Assembly (NCBI GenBank): GCA_020073365.1
Contig: JAIQFL010000100.1
Span: forward strand, 1 to 32,750
Reading direction: 5' to 3'
Source: Terriglobia bacterium
Lineage (GTDB): Bacteria; Acidobacteriota; Terriglobia; Bryobacterales; Bryobacteraceae
DNA: 32,750 bases
Shown in pieces: positions 1 to 7,009 of the stretch. The notes under the pieces are model-generated. The model was not told the DNA's origin and made no database searches. It was given only the letters and a program-made list of their open reading frames with translations. How positions within the stretch are numbered: the stretch's first letter is position 1; every line of letters begins with the position of its first letter. The position numbers and the translations under genes were made by a program.

Positions 1-78
1 GATCTGCGAGCTGCCCTTGATAAAATCATCGATTTCCTGGGGCGTTAGCCCCTCCACGTTCTTCATCCCAATTCGCAT
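1..78 (-). CDS. possible 5' fragment of an unrecognised (perhaps transposase) gene
   Basis: An open frame begins at an ATG at 78 on the minus strand and runs off the left edge after 26 codons, reading MRIGMKNVEGLTPQEIDDF and onward. A second ATG lies four codons in. The phrase resembles the N-termini of some acidobacterial integrase-type transposases (a helix around 'LTPQEIDDFIKG'), but this is recollection of a style, not a demonstrated homology. An AGGTGG run sits directly against the ATG, closer than a normal Shine-Dalgarno. The 24-bp direct repeats immediately upstream fit the edge of a mobile element. It could equally be chance coding. Confidence 0.25.
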   Translation of the reverse strand, partial: MRIGMKNVEGLTPQEIDDFIKGSSQI

Positions 79-104
79 CCACCTGAAAGGGTGGCAGACC
101 ACGA

Positions 105-162
105 ATTTCAGGATCATCTTGCATTGGAAACGTACTTCATTTCAGGATCATCTTGCATTGGA
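105..162. repeat. pair of identical 24-bp direct repeats
   Basis: Positions 105-128 and 139-162 are identical over 24 bases, each starting ATTTCAGGATCATC, with a 10-base spacer between them (34-bp period). They lie just upstream of the rpmH promoter. No known origin iteron or DnaA-box sequence (TTATCCACA type) is seen in them. Confidence 0.85.
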
Positions 163-172
163 CAATTCTGAT

Positions 173-202
173 TTGCCGCTCCTCTCCCCGGTGATCTATA
201 CT
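173..202 (+). promoter_or_regulatory. candidate sigma-70 promoter of rpmH
   Basis: TTGCCG at 173-178 and TATACT at 197-202 are separated by 18 bp. The -10 box ends 16 bases before the rpmH ATG, so the leader would be only about 10 nt. No clear Shine-Dalgarno precedes the ATG. It would serve the whole rpmH-rnpA-yidD-yidC-jag-mnmE run, since no better promoter is visible between those genes. Confidence 0.5.
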
Positions 203-218
203 AAATACTTGAACTACA

Positions 219-368
219 ATGCCGAAACGTACCTTTCAACCGAATAATCGTCATCGCGCGAAAACCCACGGTTTCCGCTCCCGAATGGAAACCAAGAACG
301 GCCGTGCCGTGCTCTCTCGCCGCCGGGCTCGCGGCCGGAAGAAACTCACTGTCAGTTCCGAGAGGTAG
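219..368 (+). CDS. rpmH: 50S ribosomal protein L34
   Basis: This 49-residue, strongly basic protein reads MPKRTFQPNNRHRAKTHGF and continues with the typical L34 core RSRMETKNGRAVLSRRRARG, followed by KKLTVSSER. The length and the MKRT(F/Y)QP start are those of the family. L34 is a late-assembling protein of the large ribosomal subunit. It is the first gene of the conserved rpmH-rnpA-yidD-yidC-jag-mnmE cluster, which in many bacteria lies near the replication origin, although no dnaA is present to the left in this window. Its 3' end overlaps the longest possible rnpA frame by 65 bases. Confidence 0.97.
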   Translation: MPKRTFQPNNRHRAKTHGFRSRMETKNGRAVLSRRRARGRKKLTVSSER

Positions 369-720
369 TGGTACCATCTCTGAATTCCCGAAACGTGTCC
401 GTCTGTTGCGGTCGAAAGACTTCCGAAGAGTTTATGACGAGGGTATCCGTTACTCCAGCCCTCTTTTCGCCGCCTTCTGTGTCCGCGAACCGCAGCCGGA
501 TGGACCTCGCATCGGCTTTACCGTGCCCCGCGCGCTCGGCAAGGCCGTGGTGCGCAACCGCATTAAGCGGCGTGTCCGTGAGGCCGTCCGCTGCCACCTC
601 GATCGGCTGAACCCCCAGTGGTCCATCGTCATCAATCCTCGCCGCAAAGCCTTTGCTGCTCCCCTGGCGGAGTTGCAGCGCGAAGTGGAGCGCCTCTTTC
701 TCCGCTGCAATGGATCTTAG
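304..720 (+). CDS. rnpA: ribonuclease P protein component
   Basis: RnpA binds the RNase P RNA and helps it remove the 5' leaders of precursor tRNAs. The family pattern is clear: RVRLLRSKDFRRVYDEG near the N-terminus, then GFTVPRALGKAVVRNRIKRR (the RNR signature) and a basic C-terminal half. The frame has no ATG; the first start codon is GTG at 304, inside rpmH, giving 138 residues, about 20 more than usual. No in-frame ATG, GTG or TTG follows before the conserved RLL segment (CTG and TTG at about 403-408 lie within it), so the overlapping GTG start is chosen. Such a strong rpmH/rnpA overlap is known in some bacteria (e.g. Thermus). The last base of its stop codon is the first base of yidD. 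Confidence 0.93.
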   Translation: MPCSLAAGLAAGRNSLSVPRGSGTISEFPKRVRLLRSKDFRRVYDEGIRYSSPLFAAFCVREPQPDGPRIGFTVPRALGKAVVRNRIKRRVREAVRCHLDRLNPQWSIVINPRRKAFAAPLAELQREVERLFLRCNGS

Positions 721-914
721 TGCGGGTCATCCGCGTATATAAGTATTGTGTGTCTCCCCTGTTGCCTTCGGCGTGCCGCTTTTATCCGTCCTGCTCGGAC
801 TACATGAGCCAGGCCGTCGAGCGATACGGTACCGTAAGGGGAGTTTGGATGGGACTGCGCCGCCTGCTGCGCTGCCATCCGTTTCAACCCGGCGGCTTCG
901 ATCCCGTCCGGTAG
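720..914 (+). CDS. yidD: membrane protein insertion efficiency factor YidD
   Basis: A small (64-residue) protein with the full YidD signature: YKYCVSPLLPSACRFYPSCS, then RRLLRCHPFQPGGFDPVR at the end. The conserved cysteines of CRFYPSCS and RCHP are all present. YidD is a membrane-associated helper of YidC-dependent insertion. The start is taken as GTG at 720, which overlaps the rnpA stop by one base and gives the normal family length; an upstream in-frame ATG at 618 would add 34 residues that only mirror rnpA. The placement between rnpA and yidC is the standard one. Confidence 0.93.
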   Translation: MRVIRVYKYCVSPLLPSACRFYPSCSDYMSQAVERYGTVRGVWMGLRRLLRCHPFQPGGFDPVR

Positions 915-943
915 CGCAAGGTTTTCATACGGAATCTCATTGA

Positions 944-2776
944 ATGGCCGAATCTGGAAACGGCGGTAACAGCGGCTCTAATAACAACCCAGGGCAACCG
1001 CCAAAAGAAATGTCGATGGAAGTGCGGCTGCTGCTCGCCTTCCTCCTGATGGGCGTCGTGATGTTCGTCACGCCCTACTTCTTCAAGACCACTCCGCCGC
1101 CGGGCGGAAAATCGCCCGAGACCACCGCCATCGCGCCGGGCGGGCAACCCGGGCAGCCCGCGGCGCCGCCCGAGACCGCCCCACCGGCTGCCACCGTGGA
1201 AACGGCATCGGCGGCTCCGGCGGGATTTCCCTCGGCTCCCGCCACGCCACAACATCCCCTGCCCAATTTCACCCTCGATACCGACGTGTACCGGATCTCG
1301 TTCAGCAATCAGGGTGCGACCGTACGGAGCTGGCTGCTGAAGGCCACCGATGCGAAAGGGCGACTCAAATACAAGGGCAATGACGGCAAACCGCTCGACC
1401 TGGTCAACCCCGCCGCCGGCCCGCCGTGTGCGCCGCCCCCTGAACCGCCCGCGCAGGGAGCGGCCTGCCTGGAATTCCCGTTCTCCCTCTACTTCTCCGG
1501 CCAACAGCCCAGCGCCAAGGTCAATTGGACCTATTACACACAGACCGTCGATCCGGACGGCTTGGGCGTTTCCTACCTGTACTCTGACGGCCGCACCACC
1601 GTGCATAAGTCCTTCCACTTCGAGAAGAACAGCTATCTCTCGCAGGTTTCGACCGAAGTCACCATTGACGGCCGGCCCATTCCCCACATGATCGAATGGC
1701 GCGGCGGCTTCGGCGACTTCACGGTCGCCGGTCCGTCCGATACCACCGTCTACTTCGACGTGGCCGCCAATAAGTTCGTGGAAAAGAGCGCCAGTAACGC
1801 CAAAAGTGGCCCCCTCACGGCGACTGGAAACTTCTCCTTCGCAGGTCTAGCCGATAAGTATTTTGCCGCGGTCTTCCTCCCGGAGAGCAACGGCGTTACG
1901 GAGTTCGTGACGTTTGCCGATACCGTCCGCACGCCGTCCGAAGAGAAGCCTCAGCCATTCGCAGGCGCCGCGATCTCCGGCGGTGAAACCAACCGCTTCG
2001 AGCTGTTCCTGGGACCCAAGGACGTTGACCTGCTGAAGAGCATCAATCCCAAGCTCGAGCAGGTGGTCGACTTCGGCTTCCTGTCCATCCTGGCCAAGCC
2101 GCTCTTCCTCATCGTGAACTGGTTCAATGACCATGCCGTCCACAATTTCGGCTGGTCCATCGTGGTGGTCACGATCGCCATCAACTTCATCCTCTTCCCG
2201 CTGAAGTTCTCCAACATGAAGTCCATGCGGAAGATGCAGGCCCTTAAGCCGCAGATCGATGTCATCAACGCCAAGTACAAGAACATCAAGATGACCGATC
2301 CGCGCGCCGGCGAGAAGCAGCAGGAGGTCATGGACCTTTACAAGAAGAACGGCGTCAACCCCATGGGCGGCTGCTTCCCCATGTTGCTCCAGCTCCCCTT
2401 TTTCTTTGCATTCTACAGGGTCTTTACCGTTTCGGTGGAAATGCGCGGCGCACCCTGGCTGTGGGTCACCGATCTTTCGCAGCCCGAGGATCTGCCCATC
2501 CGGATCCTGCCCATCGTCATGATCGCCACTCAGTTCCTGATGCAGAAGATGACCCCGCAGGCCGCCAATACCGATCCCAATCAGCAAAAAATGATGATGT
2601 TCATGCCGCTGATCTTCGGCTTCATGTTCTACAAATTCCCCAGCGGCCTGGTGTTATACTACTTGACCAGCAATTTAGTGCAGATCGCGCAGCAGTGGTT
2701 TTTCAATCGCACCGAATCGGCCATAGAGGCCGCCAAGTCGGTTGAGCCGCCTAAGAAGAAGATCGGCAGGAAATAA
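944..2776 (+). CDS. yidC: membrane protein insertase YidC
   Basis: This 610-residue protein inserts and folds inner-membrane proteins alone or with SecYEG. In order it has a hydrophilic N-terminus, a first membrane helix at about residues 26-47 (MEVRLLLAFLLMGVVMFVTP), a Pro/Ala-rich linker to about 103, the large periplasmic beta domain of Gram-negative YidC (about 105-370), and the C-terminal insertase core. The core shows GWSIVVVTIAINFILFPLKF, the cytoplasmic hairpin with KKNGVNPMGGCFPMLLQLPF, and the closing helix SGLVLYYLTSNLVQIAQQWF. The periplasmic domain points to a diderm cell. The gene follows yidD after 29 bases and precedes jag by 3. Confidence 0.97.
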   Translation: MAESGNGGNSGSNNNPGQPPKEMSMEVRLLLAFLLMGVVMFVTPYFFKTTPPPGGKSPETTAIAPGGQPGQPAAPPETAPPAATVETASAAPAGFPSAPATPQHPLPNFTLDTDVYRISFSNQGATVRSWLLKATDAKGRLKYKGNDGKPLDLVNPAAGPPCAPPPEPPAQGAACLEFPFSLYFSGQQPSAKVNWTYYTQTVDPDGLGVSYLYSDGRTTVHKSFHFEKNSYLSQVSTEVTIDGRPIPHMIEWRGGFGDFTVAGPSDTTVYFDVAANKFVEKSASNAKSGPLTATGNFSFAGLADKYFAAVFLPESNGVTEFVTFADTVRTPSEEKPQPFAGAAISGGETNRFELFLGPKDVDLLKSINPKLEQVVDFGFLSILAKPLFLIVNWFNDHAVHNFGWSIVVVTIAINFILFPLKFSNMKSMRKMQALKPQIDVINAKYKNIKMTDPRAGEKQQEVMDLYKKNGVNPMGGCFPMLLQLPFFFAFYRVFTVSVEMRGAPWLWVTDLSQPEDLPIRILPIVMIATQFLMQKMTPQAANTDPNQQKMMMFMPLIFGFMFYKFPSGLVLYYLTSNLVQIAQQWFFNRTESAIEAAKSVEPPKKKIGRK

Positions 2777-2779
2777 CCC

Positions 2780-3412
2780 GTGACAGACCGAAAGTATTCC
2801 GTGACCTCGATCGGCTCCCGCATCGACAGTTTCCTGCGGCCCACCCTCCATGACGGAGGCTTCCAGGTCAACTACGAAATCCGGGACGTGGAGACCTCGG
2901 ATGGCGACGTCGAAACCCCCGACATCATGGTGCAGTTCTCCGGCCCCGACGTCGATCTGCTGCTTTCCAATCGCGCCGAGCTTTTGCTGGCGCTGGAGCA
3001 CGTCACCATGGAGATGCTGCGGATGCCCTCCGAGGACCATTCCCGCATTTCCTTCGACGCCAATGACTACCGCCTGTTGCGGATCGAGGAGTTGCGCTTG
3101 AGCGCCATGACCGCCGCGGAGAAGGTGAAGCGCACCGGCGTGCCATTCCGCTTCAATCCCATGAACAGCCGCGAGCGCCGCGTGATTCACCTGACCCTGC
3201 GCAATGAGCAGGCGGTACGCAGTGAAAGCGCGGGTTCCGGCCCCGGCCGCCAGGTGGTGGTCTATCCCGCCGGCATGGCAAGCCTGCCCGAGCTTCCTTA
3301 CACTCCCCCGCCACGCAGCTCCGATTCGCGCGGTTCAGACGCCCGCGGCCCCCGCCGGCCCGGCGGCCCGCCGCGCGACCGCGGTGGTCCTCGCTCCGGC
3401 CCCCGTCGTTGA
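2780..3412 (+). CDS. jag: Jag/KhpB-type RNA-binding protein (KH-R3H)
   Basis: A 210-residue protein in the usual Jag place behind yidC. A KH-like region spans about residues 45-95 and an R3H domain about 100-160, with the R-x3-H motif in SRERRVIHLTL. The C-terminal 45 residues are a disordered Pro/Gly/Arg tail. The KH loop normally carrying GxxG reads LLLSNRAELLLAL, so the Gly pair is not conserved and RNA binding by that domain may be weak or different. The N-terminal Jag_N domain of Firmicutes is absent. The start is GTG at 2780, three bases after the yidC stop. KhpB proteins act with KhpA as RNA chaperones affecting cell size and envelope; that role here is inferred. Confidence 0.85.
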   Translation: MTDRKYSVTSIGSRIDSFLRPTLHDGGFQVNYEIRDVETSDGDVETPDIMVQFSGPDVDLLLSNRAELLLALEHVTMEMLRMPSEDHSRISFDANDYRLLRIEELRLSAMTAAEKVKRTGVPFRFNPMNSRERRVIHLTLRNEQAVRSESAGSGPGRQVVVYPAGMASLPELPYTPPPRSSDSRGSDARGPRRPGGPPRDRGGPRSGPRR

Positions 3413-4752
3413 ACCTCACCGACACCATTGTCGCCATCTCCACTCCCCCCGGCCGAGGCGGCCTGGGGGTGGTACGTCTTTCCGGAAGCCGATCCCGCCC
3501 CATCGCGGAGCAGATCCTCTCCGCCGTCCAGTGGCGCCCCTGGCAAGCGCACCTCGCCGAGCTCCTGGACCGCGACGGCCGGCCTGTCGACCAGGTGGTC
3601 GCCACTTTTTTCGAAGCGCCCCGCTCCTACACTGCCGAAGACGTCATCGAGATCTCCTGCCACGGCTCACCCGTGGTCCTGCGCCACGCTGTGGAACGCG
3701 CGCTCCAAGCCGGCGCCAGGCTCGCCGAACCCGGCGAGTTCACCCTGCGAGCTTTCCTGAACGGCCGCATCGATCTCCCGCAAGCCGAGGCGGTGCACGA
3801 CCTGATCGAAGCCACGACGCTCTACCAGGCCCGCGTCGCCGCGCAGCAGGCCTCGGGCTCGGTCTCCCGCCGCATCGCCCCCCTCAAGGAGCAGTTCCTG
3901 GAGCTCATCGCGCTGCTCGAAGCCGGCATCGATTTCGCCGAAGACGACGTGAGCGTCGCCCCGGCCGCTGAGATCCTGCGCCGTCTCGATCCGATTCTCG
4001 ACGGCGTCCGCCAACTCGCCGCCAGCTTCCAATATGGAGGCCTGGTTCGCCAAGGCTTGACGCTCGCCATTGTCGGCCGCCCTAACGTCGGCAAGAGCAG
4101 CCTGTTCAACCGTCTCCTGGAGCAGGACCGCGCCATCGTCACGGACATCCCCGGAACCACGCGGGACCTTGTCTCCGAAATATCCAACATCGGCGGCATC
4201 CCCGTAAAACTTTACGACACCGCTGGTATCCGCGAGGGAACCGGCCTGGTGGAATCGCTGGGGATCGAGCGCAGCTACCAGGCCATGGCCGATTCCGACC
4301 TCACCCTGGTGGTGATCGACCTCTCTCAGCCGCTCGACTCCGAGGACCACGCCCTCATCGCCCGCGCGAGCTCCCAAGGCCGCCACCTCGTGGCCGGGAA
4401 CAAATGCGACCTCGGCCGGTGTAGCACCGCCATTCCTGCCTGTATGGCCGTCTCCGCTCTAACCGGAGAAGGCATCCCCGCGCTGCGCGACGCCATTCTG
4501 GAATCCTTGGCTCCCCACCGTGCCTTCGAGATGGAGACCGGCTTCATCACCAGCCTGCGCCACGAGCAACTTCTCCGGGAATCCTCCGCCTGGCTGGAAA
4601 AAGCCCGCGCCGCCGTCGAATCCAACATCCCCCACGAGATGTTATTGTTGGACCTCTACGCCGCGCTCCGCCCCATCGACGCCATCACCGGCGCCACCAC
4701 CGCCGACGACATTCTCAACCGCATCTTCTCCACGTTCTGCATCGGCAAGTAG
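3409..4752 (+). CDS. mnmE: tRNA-5-carboxymethylaminomethyl-U34 GTPase MnmE
   Basis: MnmE works with MnmG to modify the wobble uridine of several tRNAs. The 447-residue protein has the N-terminal folate-binding region (TIVAISTPPGRGGLGVVRLS), a central helical region, and an inserted Ras-like domain with P loop GRPNVGKS (about 223-230), GTTRD switch, DTAG (270-273) and NKCD (331-334). It ends in the invariant CIGK, whose Cys is required for the reaction. The start is TTG at 3409, overlapping the jag stop as TTGA, which implies translational coupling. Between NKCD and the G5 loop (SALTGEG) the sequence is replaced by a copy of a dispersed repeat also found in recQ. Confidence 0.96.
   Translation: MNLTDTIVAISTPPGRGGLGVVRLSGSRSRPIAEQILSAVQWRPWQAHLAELLDRDGRPVDQVVATFFEAPRSYTAEDVIEISCHGSPVVLRHAVERALQAGARLAEPGEFTLRAFLNGRIDLPQAEAVHDLIEATTLYQARVAAQQASGSVSRRIAPLKEQFLELIALLEAGIDFAEDDVSVAPAAEILRRLDPILDGVRQLAASFQYGGLVRQGLTLAIVGRPNVGKSSLFNRLLEQDRAIVTDIPGTTRDLVSEISNIGGIPVKLYDTAGIREGTGLVESLGIERSYQAMADSDLTLVVIDLSQPLDSEDHALIARASSQGRHLVAGNKCDLGRCSTAIPACMAVSALTGEGIPALRDAILESLAPHRAFEMETGFITSLRHEQLLRESSAWLEKARAAVESNIPHEMLLLDLYAALRPIDAITGATTADDILNRIFSTFCIGK
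4421..4445 (-). repeat. dispersed repeat copy inside mnmE
   Basis: These 25 bases match the reverse complement of the repeat unit at 25364-25388 in recQ at 21 of 25 positions, including an unbroken CATTCCTGCCTGT core. Here they encode CSTAIPACM, the stretch between the NKCD and SAL motifs of the GTPase domain. The frame is kept. Confidence 0.65.
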
Positions 4753-5142
4753 CTTCCCAAACCCTGCCATCCGAGCGCGCTTCCAATCGAGAAGCCCGCC
4801 ATCACCGTTCGAGTCCCGGGCCGAAGACCTCGTCTGTAGAGTCAGCCGCCGGAACTTTGCACTTGTACGAGAAGGGCGTTATACGCCAAGTTGACTGTCC
4901 GCCGACTAGACTAAAGGGCCCTTCATCTCACCGAAGAGCGTTCACTGGACCCGAGTAGTCCCTCGTAATTGGATGAGACGTCGGCTTTGTCCCGGGATCT
5001 GCCTGGAAAACTGTCATCACGGCCGCAAACGGCACCCAACTTCCCCCTTCCCTTGTCGTGAGCGTTGGTTTGGCTAAATCACCGAGGTGGCCGCGAGAAT
5101 GCGTGCTCCGAGAGGAGATGCTGCCGAGTGTGCGGGCCTGAG
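4753..5142. other. intergenic region, no gene recognised
   Basis: This 390-bp gap separates mnmE from the convergent methyltransferase gene. I see no conserved coding frame. GGCGTTATACGCC at about 4875 is a short palindrome. TTCGAGTCCCGG at about 4818 recalls a tRNA T-loop, but its flanks do not pair into a T stem. No convincing rho-independent terminator is present. Confidence 0.5.
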
Positions 5143-6153
5143 CTAGGTCTTGCGGCCGCAGACAATGCTCCATAACCCAAAACTGCGTTTGACCTCTATT
5201 TCAATGAAACCTGCTTCAGTTAGCATGCGCGTCAGTTCTGCACCGGAATACTGCCGGCCGCGCTGCCACAACAACATCACGACAGAATAGACCGCAGCTT
5301 CGAGCGGCCCGTTCTTGTCGTTGTCGTAGAGCATTTCGTGGATGACCAGCCGCCCTCCGGAGGGAAGCGCGCCATAACTCTTACCCGTCAGAAATCGGCA
5401 TTCTTCCGCCGGCCAATCGTGATAGACGTTGCCATAGAAGTGCACATCAGCAGACGGGAATGGATTGTCGAACATGTCGCTGGGGAGTGTGTGGATGCGC
5501 TCGCTGAGTCGCTCCGCCGCCACGTATTGCGCCGCGATCAAACACACCGGGGCGATGTCCAGCACCGTGGCCGCAAGCTGGGGCCACTGGAGCGCAGCCC
5601 CGATGGAATGCGCTCCCGACCCCCCACCGATGTCCAGCAGCCTTCGGTGGCCGGAAAGGTCGAGCAACTTCGGCCAGGCCAGCGCCGCCGCCATACTTCG
5701 ACTGTGCATGGCTCGCGTAAATACCTGGGCGCGGCTGGAATCGGCCGCATTCCCTGCAAAAACGTCGCGACCACCGTACGCCTGCGGAATGTCGCTCAGA
5801 ACCGAATTCTTGAGCGTCTCGAAAGTGTATACGGGCATCGCCGCCATGCGCAGGTCGATCATGGGGCCGTAATAGGTGGGGCTTTCCGGCAGTAAGTATT
5901 CCTCGGCCGTTGGCGTCAGCTTATACGTATCATTCGAGCAATGCACGAATCCCTGTGCCGCGGCCACACTCAGCAACGCTTCCGCAGGGCGTTCGCCGAT
6001 GCCGAGCGCCGCAGCCAACTGTGAGGCGGTCTGGGAGCCACGCCCGAGAACCTCGAAAAGCTTCAGATCATAGGAGACCAGGAAGGCGATGCCGCCCATC
6101 ATCCCATCGAGAGCCTGTACCACCTTGGTGTCATCATGTCGCGGTTGGGTCAA
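5143..6153 (-). CDS. SAM-dependent O-methyltransferase (Methyltransf_2 type)
   Basis: A 336-residue protein with an N-terminal winged-helix dimerisation domain (about 10-90; VSYDLKLFEVLGRGSQTASQLAAALG) and a C-terminal Rossmann methyltransferase domain. The SAM-binding glycine motif LLDIGGGSG is at 172-180 and the catalytic-region phrase FYGNVYHDWPAEECRFL follows further on. The family methylates hydroxyl groups of small aromatic or polyketide-like molecules; the substrate cannot be read from sequence. The start is TTG at 6153, chosen because a strong AAGGAGGAG ribosome site ends a few bases upstream and no ATG fits. It stands alone on the minus strand, with no biosynthetic neighbours. Confidence 0.85.
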   Translation of the reverse strand: MTQPRHDDTKVVQALDGMMGGIAFLVSYDLKLFEVLGRGSQTASQLAAALGIGERPAEALLSVAAAQGFVHCSNDTYKLTPTAEEYLLPESPTYYGPMIDLRMAAMPVYTFETLKNSVLSDIPQAYGGRDVFAGNAADSSRAQVFTRAMHSRSMAAALAWPKLLDLSGHRRLLDIGGGSGAHSIGAALQWPQLAATVLDIAPVCLIAAQYVAAERLSERIHTLPSDMFDNPFPSADVHFYGNVYHDWPAEECRFLTGKSYGALPSGGRLVIHEMLYDNDKNGPLEAAVYSVVMLLWQRGRQYSGAELTRMLTEAGFIEIEVKRSFGLWSIVCGRKT

Positions 6154-6652
6154 CTTCTCCTCCTTTCACGACGAGGGATCTTATGAGCATAACCGAATGA
6201 CTGGCCTGACTGGTCTCCGGGAGTCGGGAGCCCACTTTGGGTGAATCGAACATGGATACCACGTCGCTGTTCACCAGAGGTCGAATCAGCCATCTCGAAG
6301 CAATCCACTTGGACGTATAAGTCGCCATCTCGGACACGTGGCCCCGACCCTGTTCCCCGAGATGCAGTCGGCAGCCCCGCCGCCTCCTGGTCGCACGGTG
6401 TTGGCGCTCAGAGCCGAAGGGAATCACGGTCGCGCGAGCCTTCTAAGACCAGGCCGCATTTTAACGCCTATTGTTCCCCGCCCCCTTCGCCGCCTTCGGG
6501 GCAGGCCTGTCAGAAGTCGCACCTCCATTCCTCCAGCGATTCCGTAAGGTGGTTCACCAGGTCGGGCTAACCCCTTGACCCTGCGATGCGTTCGCGGCGG
6601 GTGCCCGTTCATGGCATTCTTGCAAATTTTGGCAGCCCTTGCTTTGCCCCTC
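6154..6652. other. intergenic region upstream of the insertion element
   Basis: About 500 bp without a recognisable gene. Frames on both strands encode only low-complexity Arg/Pro/Ser-rich peptides with no family signature. The part near 6154-6180 is the leader of the methyltransferase gene. The left boundary of the insertion element must lie somewhere here, but I could not find a terminal inverted repeat or target-site duplication. Confidence 0.4.
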
Positions 6653-6680
6653 GTTCTGACACTATAATAAGTGTCAGAAC
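6653..6680 (+). promoter_or_regulatory. palindrome spanning a consensus -10 box
   Basis: GTTCTGACACT (6653-6663) and its exact complement AGTGTCAGAAC (6670-6680) flank ATAATA, so a perfect 11-bp inverted repeat is centred on the -10 hexamer TATAAT (6663-6668). A weak -35 candidate, TTGCTT at 6639-6644, is 18 bp upstream. The expected transcript start is about 9 nt from the ATG at 6684, so the mRNA is nearly leaderless and no Shine-Dalgarno is visible. The layout suits autoregulation by a dimeric DNA-binding protein, or a hairpin formed on single-stranded DNA. Confidence 0.6.
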
Positions 6681-6683
6681 AAA

Positions 6684-7007
6684 ATGGCAAGCGACCCCGA
6701 CCTCGAATTGCGTGGCAGACTCATTCGCAGCCTCGGTTCTCTCCGCGAGATGCTCCCCGGCTCCTTCGTCGAGCGCAAACGTTCCTGCGGTCGCCCCAAT
6801 TGCCACTGTGCCGACGGGAAGAATCTGCATTCGCAATTTCAGATTTCCCTTTTGGTCGATGGCAAACCCAAGGCTTTCAACATCCCGGCCAAGTTGGCCG
6901 AGCAGGTCCGTCAAAGAATCGAGATGCACCATCGCCTGCATGCTGCCGTTGCCACCATCTGCAGCATCAATCTGAGGAGGTTCCTCAAACAGAAAGAAGA
7001 CCAGTAA
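6684..7007 (+). CDS. DUF6788 family transposon-associated protein
   Basis: A 107-residue protein with a compact cysteine motif, RKRSCGRPNCHCADG (about 32-46; C-x4-C-x-C), suited to binding zinc and perhaps DNA. The rest is a predicted mixed fold with a C-terminal basic helix (HHRLHAAVATICSINLRRFL). Proteins of this type are found as the first gene before a DDE transposase in several acidobacterial and planctomycete elements; this assignment rests on recall of the pattern. Its function is not known; a role in end recognition or expression control is possible. The stop codon lies two bases before the transposase start, so the two are probably translationally coupled. Confidence 0.65.
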   Translation: MASDPDLELRGRLIRSLGSLREMLPGSFVERKRSCGRPNCHCADGKNLHSQFQISLLVDGKPKAFNIPAKLAEQVRQRIEMHHRLHAAVATICSINLRRFLKQKEDQ

Positions 7008-7009
7008 GC

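Noticed and set aside
1..218. Chromosomal replication origin next to rpmH
   Set aside because: No DnaA boxes or AT-rich unwinding stretch were seen; dnaA is not in the window.
3204..3971. 255-codon plus-strand frame across jag and mnmE
   Set aside because: It is Arg/Pro-rich shadow sequence; jag and mnmE are in the other two frames with clear motifs.
4810..4835. tRNA-like T-loop sequence (GTTCGAGTCCC) after mnmE
   Set aside because: The bases on either side do not form the five-pair T stem, and no anticodon or D arm is found upstream.
4928..5173. 81-codon minus-strand frame beyond the methyltransferase stop
   Set aside because: It overlaps the end of the methyltransferase in another frame, has no ribosome site and shows no family pattern.
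6671..7009. N-terminal extension of the transposase frame
   Set aside because: It runs out of frame across the DUF6788 gene, which has clear coding character; the TTG at 7010 directly after that gene's stop is a better start.
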